Position numbers and translations under genes: made by a program. This document shows positions 51,184 to 61,633 of a stretch of 64,000 nt of DNA, piece by piece. Under the pieces are notes generated by a model. It ran no database searches. It was not told where the DNA came from and was given only the letters and a program-made list of their open reading frames with translations. Source of the stretch: Liolophura sinensis (taxonomy: Eukaryota > Mollusca > Polyplacophora > Chitonida > Chitonidae); assembly GCF_032854445.1 (NCBI RefSeq), contig NW_027018110.1, forward strand, positions 1 through 64,000, given 5' to 3'. The stretch's first letter is position 1; the number at the start of each line of letters is the position of its first letter.

Positions 51184-53929
51184 AATTGTCGCTACAGCCA
51201 AAAGTATTGGTCGGAGAGCAACGCGGTTTGCACCATTCGATTTCTCGTCACAAAATACGTCGGACTAGTCTCTTACCAGCAGCACTGGAACAGTTTTTCC
51301 ACTTTTGCATTTTTGCCTGGTTTTTTGTCAATTGAAATCGGATATATTCTACTATGTACAATCGCGACTGGTCATTACTATATTCAACTTTTGACTATAA
51401 GTTATGTGCCCTTCTGTAGCCCAGAAGACGTCAAATCTTTGGGCTAAGCCCATTTAACTCACCCAGCAATTGTCTTACTTCTAAGTCCAAGACAATCTCA
51501 ATGTCTTTATCTACGTGTAGAAAAACACACCATTTGTAGATAAAAAACACAAGGTACTAGATACAGTCTGCTGTAAAAAGTACAACTGATCACTGAACCA
51601 CATCAATAAGGTTCTAAAAGATGCGAATTGGCCCAGGCATCGGCAGCTGTTTAAAAAATTGCAAATTTCCCTGGTTTCCATGGAGTAAGAGCCGTTGCTG
51701 GGCACGTGACTATGACATCAATGATCATTCAATTGTCCGCTACAGCCAAAAGTATTGGTCGGAGAGCAACGCGGTTTGCACCATTCGATTTCTCGTCACA
51801 AAATACGTCGGATTAGCCTCTTACCAGCAGCACTGGAACAGTTTTTCCACTTTTGCATTTTTGCCTGGTGTTTTTGTTAATTGAAATCGGATACATTCTA
51901 CTATGTACAATCGCGACTGGTCATTACTATATTCAACTTTTGACTATAAGTTATGTGCCCTTCTGTAGCCAGAAGACGTCAAATCTTTGGGCTAAGCCCA
52001 TTTAACTCACCCAGCAATTGTCTTACTTCTAAGTCCAAGACAATCTCAATGTCTTTATCTACGTGTAGAAAAACCACACCATTTGTACATAAAAAACACA
52101 AGGTACTAGATACAGTCTGCTGTAAAAAGTACAACTGATCACTGAACCACATCAATAAGGTTTTAAAAGATGCGGAATTGGCCCAGGCATCGGCAGCTGT
52201 TTAAAAAATTGCAAATTTCCCTGGTTTCCATGGAGTAAGAGCCGTTGCTGGGCACGTGACTATGACATCAATGATCATTCAATTGTCGCTACAGCCAAAA
52301 GTATTGGTCGGAGAGCAACGCGGTTTGCACCATTCGATTTCTCGTGACAAAATACGTCGGATTAGCCTGTTACCAGCAGCACTGGAACAGTTTTTCCACT
52401 TTTGCATTTTTACCTGGTCTTTTTGTTAATGGAAATCGGCTACACTGTACTATGCACAATCGCGACTGGTCGTTACAATATTCAACTTTTAACTATACGT
52501 TATGTGCCCTTCGGTAGCCCAGAAGACGTCAAATATTTGGGCTAAGCCCATTTAACTCATCCAGCAATTGTCTTACTTTTAAGTCCAAGACAATCTCAAT
52601 GTCTTTATCTACGTGTAGAAAAACCACACCATTTGTACATAAAAAACACAAGGTACTAGATACAGTCTGCTGTAAAAAGTACAACTGATCACTAACCCAC
52701 ATCAATAAAGTTCTAAAAGATGCGGAATTGGCCCAGGCATCGGCAGCTGTTTAAAAAATTGCAAATTTCCCTGGTTTCCATGGAGTAAGAGCCGTTGCTG
52801 GGCACGTGACTATGACATCAATGATCATTCAATTGTGGCTACAGCCAAAAGTATTGGTCGGAGAGCAACGCGGTTTGCACCATTCGATTTCTCGTCACAA
52901 AATACGTCGATTAGCCTCTTACCAGCAGCACTGGAACAGTTTTTCCACTTTTGCATTTTTGCCTGGTCTTTTTGTTAATTGAAATCGGATACACTGTACT
53001 ATGCACAATCGCGACTGGTCGTTACTATATTCAACTTTTAACTATACGTTATGTGCCCTTCGGTAGCCCAGAAGACGTCAAATCTTTGGGCTAAGCCCAT
53101 TTAACTCATCCAGCAATTGTCTTACTTTTAAGTCCAAGACAATCTCAATGTCTTTATCTACGTGTATAAAAACCACACCATTCGTACATAAAAAACAAAA
53201 GGTACTAGATACAGTCTGCTGTAAAAAGTACAACTGATCACTGACCTACATCAGTAAGGTTCTAAAAGATGCGGAAATGGCCGAGGCATCGGCAGCTGTT
53301 TAAAAAATTGCAAATTTCCCTGGTTTCCATGGAGTAAGAGCCGTTGCTGGGCACGTGACTATGACATCAATGATCATTCAATTGTCGCTACAGCCAAAAG
53401 TATTGGTCGGAGAGCAACGCGGTTTGCACCATTCGATTTCTCGTCACAAAATACGTCGGATTAGCCTCTTACCAGCAGCACTGGAACAGTTTTTCCACTT
53501 TTGCATTTTTGCCTGGTCTTTTTGTTAATTGAAATCGGATACACTGTACTATGCACAATCGCGACTGGTCGTTACTATATTCAACTTTTAACTATACGTT
53601 ATGTGCCCTTCGGTAGCCCAGAAGACGTCAAATCTTTGGGCTAAGCCCATTTAACTCATCCAGCAATTGTCTTACTTTTAAGTCCAAGACAATCTCAATG
53701 TCTTTATCTACGTGTAGAAAAACCACACCATTTGTACATAAAAAACACAAGGTACTAGATACAGTCTGCTGTAAAAAGTACAACTGATCACTGACCCACA
53801 TCAATAAGGTTCTAAAAGATGCGGAATTGGCCCAGGCATCGGCAGCTGTTTAAAAAATTGCAAATTTCCCTGGTTTCCATGGAGTAAGAGCCGTTGCTGG
53901 GCACGTGACTATGACAACAATGATCATTC
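51184..53929. repeat. Five-monomer higher-order repeat (m94-m98)
   Basis: Order: marker (51184), haplotype II (51731), AAATATTTGGGCT type with CCTGTTACC (52281), GTGTATAAAAACC type (52831), GACCCACATC type (53380). The next block has the same order without the haplotype II unit. The first two units carry several single-base deletions and insertions (GGTTTTTTGTCAATTG, AAAACACACC, GATGCGAATTGG, TTGTCCGC, TGTAGCCAGAAG). Confidence 0.8.
51311..51975. other. Indel-rich segment 3
   Basis: Six single-base indels or changes in about 660 bp (GGTTTTTTGTC, AAAACACACC, TGTAGATAAAA, GATGCGAATTGG, TTGTCCGC, TGTAGCCAGAAG) at the start of the five-monomer block. Units on both sides have almost none. Confidence 0.65.
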
Positions 53930-56133
53930 AATTGTCGCTACAGCCAAAAGTATTGGTCTGGGAGCAACGCGGTTTGCACCATTCGATTTCTCGTGACAAA
54001 ATACGTCGGACTAGTCTCTTACCAGCAGCACTGGAACAGTTTTTCCACTTTTGCATTTTTGCCTGGATTTTTTGTTAATTGAAATCGGATATATTCTACT
54101 ATGTACAATCGCGACTGGTCATTACTATATTCAACTTTTGACTATAAGTTATGTGCCCTTCTGTAGCCCAGAAGACGTCAAATCTTTGGGCTAAGCCCAT
54201 TTAACTCACCCAGCAATTGTCTTACTTCTAAGTCCAAGACAATCTCAATGTCTTTATCTACGTGTAGAAAAACCACACCATTTGTACATAAAAAACACAA
54301 GGTACTAGATACAGTCTGCTGTAAAAAGTACAACTGATCACTGAACCACATCAATAAGGTTTTTAAAGATGCGGAATTGGCCCAGGCATCGGCAGCTGTT
54401 TAAAAAATTGCAAATTTCCCTGGTTTCCATGGAGTAAGAGCCGTTGCTGGGCACGTGACTATGACATCAATGATCATTCAATTGTCGCTACAGCCAAAAG
54501 TATTGGTCGGAGAGCAACGCGGTTTGCACCATTCGATTTCTCGTGACAAAATACGTCGGATTAGCCTGTTACCAGCAGCACTGGAACAGTTTTTCCACTT
54601 TTGCATTTTTGCCTGGTCTTTTTGTTAATGGAAATCGCTACACTGTACTATGCACAATCGCGACTGGTCGTTACAATATTCAACTTTTAACTATACGTTA
54701 TGTGCCCTTCGGTAGCCCAGAGGACGTCAAATATTTGGGCTAAGCCCATTTAACTCATCCAGCAATTGTCTTACTTACTTTTAAGTCCAAGACAATCTCA
54801 ATGTCTTTATCTACGTGTAGAAAAACCACACCATTTGTACATAAAGAACACAAGGTACTAGATACAGTCTGCTGTAAAAAGTACAACTGATTACTGAACC
54901 ACATCAATAAGGTTCTAAAAGATGCGGAATTGGCCCAAACATCGGCAGCTGTTTAAAAAATTGCAAATTTCCCTGGTTTCCATGGAGTAAGAGCCGCTGC
55001 TGGGCACGTGACTATGACATCAATGATCATTCAATTGTGGCTACAGCCAAAAGTATTGGTCGGAGAGCAACGCGGTTTGCACCATTCGATTTCTCGTCAC
55101 AAAATACGTCGGATTAGCCTCTTACCAGCAGCACTGGAACAGTTTTTCCACTTTTGCATTTTTGCCTGGTCTTTTTGTTAATTGAAATCGGATACACTGT
55201 ACTATGCACAATCGCGACTGGTCGTTACTATATTCAACTTTTAACTATACGTTATGTGCCCTTCGGTAGCCCAGAAGACGTCAAATCTTTGGGCTAAGCC
55301 CATTTAACTCATCCAGCAATTGTCTTACTTTTAAGTCCAAGACAATCTCAATGTCTTTATCTACGTGTATAAAAACCACACCATTCGTACATAAAAAACA
55401 AAAGGTACTAGATACAGTCTGCTGTAAAAAGTACAACTGATCACTGACCTACATCAGTAAGGTTCTAAAAGATGCGGAAATGGCCGAGGCATCGGCAGCT
55501 GTTTAAAAAATTGCAAATTTCCCTGGTTTCCATGGAGTAAGAGCCGTTGCTGGGCACGTGACTATGACATCAATGATCATTCAATTGTGGCTACAGCCAA
55601 AAGTATTGGTCGGAGAGCAACGCGGTTTGCACCATTCGATTTCTCGTCACAAAATACGTCGGATTAGCCTCTTACCAGCAGCACTGGAACAGTTTTTTCC
55701 ACTTTTGCATTTTTGCCTGGTCTTTTTGTTAATTGAAATCGGATACACTGTACTATGCACAATCGCGACTGGTCGTTACTATATTCAACTTTTAACTATA
55801 CGTTATGTGCCCTTCGGTAGCCCAGAAGACGTCAAATCTTTGGGCTAAGCCCATTTAACTCATCCAGCAATTGTCTTACTTTTAAGTCCAAGACAATCTC
55901 AATGTCTTTATCTACGTGTAGAAAAACCACACCATTTGTACATAAAAAACACAAGGTACTAGATACAGTCTGCTGTAAAAAGTACAACTGATCACTGACT
56001 CACATCAATAAGGTTCTAAAAGATGCGGAATTGGCCCAGGCATCGGCAGCTGTTTAAAAAATTGCAAATTTCCCTGGTTTCCATGGAGTAAGAGCCGTTG
56101 CTGGGCACGTGACTATGACATCAATGATCATTC
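53930..56133. repeat. Four-monomer higher-order repeat (m99-m102)
   Basis: Order: marker (53930, with GACAACAATG and GGTCTGGGAGC), AAATATTTGGGCT type (54480), GTGTATAAAAACC type (55033), GACTCACATC type (55583). It matches 51184-53929 with the second unit removed, and the last two units lie 2202-2203 bp after their partners. Confidence 0.8.
54771..54778. repeat. 4-bp microduplication TTAC x2 inside the 28-bp dyad
   Basis: TTACTTAC replaces TTAC, separating the dyad arms by four more bases in the unit at 54480. It is private to this unit. Confidence 0.85.
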
Positions 56134-57233
56134 AATTGTCGCTACAGCCAAAAGTATTGGTCGGAGAGCAACGCGGTTTGCACCATTCGATTTCTCGTCA
56201 CAAAATACGTCGGACTAGACTCTTTCCAGCAGCACTGGAACAGTTTTTCCACTTTTGCATTTTTGCCTGGTTTTTTTGTTAATTGAAATCGGATATATTC
56301 TACTATGTACAATCGCGACTGGTCATTACTATATTCAACTTTTGACTATAAGTTATGTGCCCTTCTGTAGCCCAGAAGACGTCAAATCTTTGGGCTAAGC
56401 CCATTTAACTCACCCAGCAATTGTCTTACTTCTAAGTCCAAGACAATCTCAATGTCTTTATCTACGTGTAGAAAAACCACACCATTTGTACATAAAAAAC
56501 ACAAGGTACTAGATACAGTCTGCTGTAAAAAGTACAACTGATCACTGAACCACATCAATAAGGTTCTAAAAGATGCGGAATTGGCCCAGGCATCGGCAGC
56601 TGTTTAAAAAATTGCAAATTTCCCTGGTTTCCATGGAGTAAGAGCCGTTGCTGGGCACGTGACTATGACATCAATGATCATTCAATTGTGGCTACAGCCA
56701 AAAGTATTGGTCGGAGAGCAACGCGGTTTGCACCATTCGATTTCTCGTCACAAAATACGTCGGATTAGCCTCTTACCAGCAGCACTGGAACAGTTTTTCC
56801 ACTTTTGCATTTTTGCCTGGTCTTTTTGTTAATTGAAATCGGATACATTCTACTATGTACAATCGCGACTGGTCATTACTATATTCAACTTTTGACTATA
56901 AGTTATGTGCCCTTCTGTAGCCCAGAAGACGTCAAATCTTTGGGCTAAGCCCATTTAACTCACCCAGCAATTGTCTTACTTCTAAGTCCAAGACAATCTC
57001 AATGTCTTTATCTACGTGTAGAAAAACCACACCATTTGTACATAAAAAACACAAGGTACTAGATACAGTCTGCTGTAAAAAGTACAACTGATCACTGAAC
57101 CACATCAATAAGGTTCTAAAAGATGCGGAATTGACCCAGGCATCGGCAGCTGTTTAAAAAATTGCAAATTTCCCTGGTTTCCATGGAGTAAGAGCCGTTG
57201 CTGGGCACGTGACTATGACATCAATGATCATTC
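56134..57233. repeat. Two-monomer marker-headed block (m103-m104)
   Basis: A marker unit (56134, CGGACTAGACTCTTTCC) is followed by a haplotype II unit (56684) ending in GAATTGACCCAGG. The next marker unit follows at once. It is the shortest of the marker-headed blocks. GAATTGACCCAGG recurs at the end of the haplotype II unit at 61084. Confidence 0.8.
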
Positions 57234-60200
57234 AATTGTCGCTACAGCCAAAAGTATTGGTCGGAGAGCAACGCGGTTTGCACCATTCGATTTCTCGTCA
57301 CAAAATACGTCGGACTAGTCTCTTACCAGCAGCACTGGAACAGTTTTTCCACTTTTGCATTTTTGCCTGGTTTTTTTCTTAATTGAAATCGGATATATTC
57401 TACTATGTACAATCGCGACTGGTCATTACTATATTCAACTTTTGACTATAAGTTATGTGCCCTTCTGTAGCCCAGAAGACGTCAAATCTTTGGGCTAAGC
57501 CCATTTAACTCACCCAGCAATTGTCTTACTTCTAAGTCCAAGACAATCTCAATGTCTTTATCTACGTGTAGAAAAACCACACCATTTGTACATAAAAACA
57601 CAAGGTACTAGATACAGTCTGCTGTAAAAAGTACAACTGATCACTGAACCACATCAATAAGGTTCTAAAAGATGCGGAATTGGCCCAGGCATCGGCAGCT
57701 GTTTAAAAAATTGCAAATTTCCCTGGTTTCCATGGAGTAAGAGCCGTTGCTGGGCACTTGACTATGACATCAATGATCATTCAATTGTCGCTACAGCCAA
57801 AAGTATTGGTCGGAGAGCAACGCGGTTTGCACCATTCGATTTCTCGTGACAAAATACGTCGGATTAGTCTCTTACCAGCAGCACTGGAACAGTTTTTCCA
57901 CTTTTGCATTTTTGCCTGGTCTTTTTGTTAATTGAAATCGGCTACACTGTACTATGTACAATCGCGACTGGTCATTATTATATTCAACTTTTGACTATAA
58001 GTTATGTGCCCTTCTGTAGCCCAGAAGACGTCAAATCTTTGGGCTAAGCCCATTTAACTCACCCAGCAATTGTCTTACTTTTAAGTCCAAGACAATCTCA
58101 ATGTCTTTATCTGCGTGTAGAAAAACCACACCATTCGTACATAAAAAGCACAATGTACTAGATACAGTCTGCTGTAAAAAGTACAACTGATCACTGAACC
58201 ACATCTATAAGGTTCTAATAGATGCGGAATTGGGCCAGGCATCGGCAGCTGTTTAAAAAATTGCAAATTTCCCTGGTTTCCATGGAGTAAGAGCCGTTGC
58301 TGGGCACGTGACTATGACATCAATGATCATTCAATTGTGGCTACAGCCAAAAGTATTGGTCGGAGAGCAACGCGGTTTGCACCATTCGATTTCTCGTCAC
58401 AAAATACGTCGGATTAGCCTCTTACCAGCAGCACTGGAACAGTTTTTCCACTTTTGCATTTTTGCCTGGTCTTTTTGTTAATTTGAAATCGGATACAATC
58501 TACTATGTACAATCGCGACTGGTCATTACTATATTCAACTTTGGACTATAAGTTATGTGCCCTTCTGTAGCCCAGAAGACGTCAAATCTTTGGGCTAAGC
58601 CCATTTAACTCACCCAGCAATTGTCTTACTTTTAAGTCCAAGACAATCTCAATGTCTTTATCTGCGTGTAGAAAAACCACACCATTCGTACATAAAAAGC
58701 ACAATGTACTAGATACAGTCTGCTGTAAAAAGTACAACTGATCACTGAACCACATCTATAAGGTTCTAATAGATGCGGAATTGGGCCAGGCATCGGCAGC
58801 TGTTTAAAAAATTGCAAATTTCCCTGGTTTCCATGGAGTAAGAGCCGTTGCTGGGCACGTGACTATGACATCAATGATCATTCAATTGTGGCTACAGCCA
58901 AAAGTATTGGTCGGAGAGCAACGCGGTTTGCACCATTCGATTTCTCGTCACAAAATACGTCGGATTAGCCTCTTACCAGCAGCACTGGAACAGTTTTTCC
59001 ACTTTTGCATTTTTGCCTGGTCTTTTTGTTAATTTGAAATCGGATACAATCTACTATGTACAATCGCGACTGGTCATTACTATATTCAACTTTGGACTAT
59101 AAGTTATGTGCCCTTCTGTAGCCCAGAAGACGTCAAATCTTTGGGCTAAGCCCATTTAACTCACCCAGCAATTGTCTTACTTTTAAGTCCAAGACAATCT
59201 CAATGTCTTTATCTACGTGTAGAAAAACCACACCATTCGTACTTAAAAAACACAATTTACTAGATACAGTCTGCTGTAAAAAGTACAACTGATCACTGAA
59301 CCACATCAATAAGGTTCTAATAGATGCGGAATTGGGCCAGGCATCGGCAGCTGTTAAAAAATTGCAAATTTCCCTGGTTTCCATGGAGTAAGAGCCGTTG
59401 CTGGGCACGTGACTATGACATCAATGATCATTCAATTGTCGCTACAGCCAAAAGTATTGGTCGGAGAGCAACGCGGTTTGCACCATTCGATTTCTCGTCA
59501 CAAAATACGTCGGATTAGTCTCTTACCAGCAGCACTGGAACAGTTTTTTCACTTTTGCATTTTTGCCTGGTCTTTTTGTTAATTGAAATCGGATACACTG
59601 TACTATGCACAATCGCGTCTGGTCGTTACAATATTCAACTTTTAACTATACGTTATGTGCCCTTCGGTAGCCCAGAAGACGTCAAATCTTTGGGCTAAGC
59701 CCATTTAACTCATCCAGCAATTGTCTTACTTTTAAGTCCAAGACAATCTCAATGTCTTTATCTACGTGTAGAAAAACCACACCATTTGTACATAAAGAAC
59801 ACAAGGTACTAGATACAGTCTGCTGTAAAAAGTACAACTGATCACTGAACCACATCAATAAGGTTCTAAAAGATGCGGAATTGGCCCAGGCATCGGCAGC
59901 TGTTTAAAAAATTGCAAATTTCCCTGGTTTCCATGGAGTAAGAGCCGTTGCTGGGCACGTGACTATGACATCAATGATCATTCAATTGTCGCTACAGCCA
60001 AAAGTATTGGTCGGAGAGCAACGCGGTTTGCACCATTCGATTTCTCGTCACAAAATACGTCGGATTAGCCTCTTACCAGCAGCACTGGAACAGTTTTTCC
60101 ACTTTTGCATTTTTGCCTGGTCTTTTTGTTAATGGAAATCGGCTACACTGTACTATGCACAATCGCGACTGGTCGTTACTATATTCAACTTTTAACTATA

Positions 60201-61633
60201 CGTTATGTGCCCTTCGGTAGCCCAGAAGACGTCAAATCTTTGGGCTAAGCCCATTTAACTCACCCAGCAATTGTCTTACTTTTAAGTCCAAGACAATCTC
60301 AATGTCTTTATCTACGTGTATAAAAACCACACCATTCGTACATAAAAAACACAAGGTACTAGATACAGTCTGCTGTAAAAAGTACAACTGATCACTGAAC
60401 CACATCAATAAGGTTCTAAAAGATGCGGAATTGGCCCAGGCATCGGCAGCTGTTTAAAAAATTGCAAATTTCCCTGGTTTCCATGGAGTAAGAGCCGTTG
60501 CTGGGCACGTGACTATGACATCAATGATCATTCAATTGTGGCTACAGCCAAAAGTATTGGTCGGAGAGCAACGCGGTTTGCACCATTCGATTTCTCGTCA
60601 CAAAATACGTCGGATTAGCCTCTTACCAGCAGCACTGGAACAGTTTTTCCACTTTTGCATTTTTGCCTGGTCTTTTTGTTAATTGAAATCGGATACACTG
60701 TACTATGTACAATCGCGACTGGTCATTACTATATTCAACTTTTGACTATAAGTTATGTGCCCTTCTGTAGCCCAGAAGACGTCAAATCTTTGGGCTAAGC
60801 CCATTTAACTCACCCAGCAATTGTCTTACTTCTAAGTCCAAGACAATCTCAATGTCTTTATCTACGTGTAGAAAAACCACACCATTTGTACATAAAAAAC
60901 ACAAGGTACTAGATACAGTCTGCTGTAAAAAGTACAACTGATCACTGAACCACATCAGTAAGGTTCTAAAAGATGCGGAATTGGCCCAGGCATCGGCAGC
61001 TGTTTAAAAAATTGCAAATTTCCCTGGTTTCCATGGAGTAAGAGCCGTTGCTGGGCACGTGACTATGACATCAATGATCATTCAATTGTCGCTACAGCCA
61101 AAAGTATTGGTCGGAGAGCAACGCGGTTTGCACCATTCGATTTCTCGTCACAAAATACGTCGGATTAGCCTCTTACCAGCAGCACTGGAACAGTTTTTCC
61201 ACTTTTGCATTTTTGCCTGGTCTTTTTGTTAATTGAAATCGGATACATTCTACTATGTACAATCGCGACTGGTCATTACTATATTCAACTTTTGACTATA
61301 AGTTATGTGCCCTTCTGTAGCCCAGAAGACGTCAAATCTTTGGGCTAAGCCCATTTAACTCACCCAGCAATTGTCTTACTTCTAAGTCCAAGACAATCTC
61401 AATGTCTTTATCTACGTGTAGAAAAACCACACCATTTGTACATAAAAAACACAAGGTACTAGATACAGTCTGCTGTAAAAAGTACAACTGATCACTGAAC
61501 CACATCAATAAGGTTCTAAAAGATGCGGAATTGACCCAGGCATCGGCAGCTGTTTAAAAAATTGCAAATTTCCCTGGTTTCCATGGAGTAAGAGCCGTTG
61601 CTGGGCACGTGACTATGACATCAATGATCATTC
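57234..61633. repeat. Last marker unit and following monomers (m105-m112)
   Basis: The marker unit at 57234 has a TTTTTTTCTTAATTG change. Units at 57783, 58333 and 58884 carry TATCTGCGTG/AAGCAC or AATTTAC tails. The unit at 59434 is the CGCGTCTGG type, 59984 is a haplotype III/I hybrid with GTGTATAAAAACC, and 60534 and 61084 are close to consensus. No further GGATATATTC unit appears to the window end. Confidence 0.75.
58333..59433. repeat. Tandem single-monomer duplication (m107, m108)
   Basis: The two adjacent units (58333-58883, 58884-59433) match through the core and a rare combination TTAATTTGAAATCGG with TTTGGACTATAAG. They diverge only in the tail (TATCTGCGTG/AAGCACAATG versus TATCTACGTG/GTACTTAAAA/AATTTAC). 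That haplotype II subtype is otherwise found near the left end of the window, so the pair is out of place among its neighbours. Confidence 0.8.
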
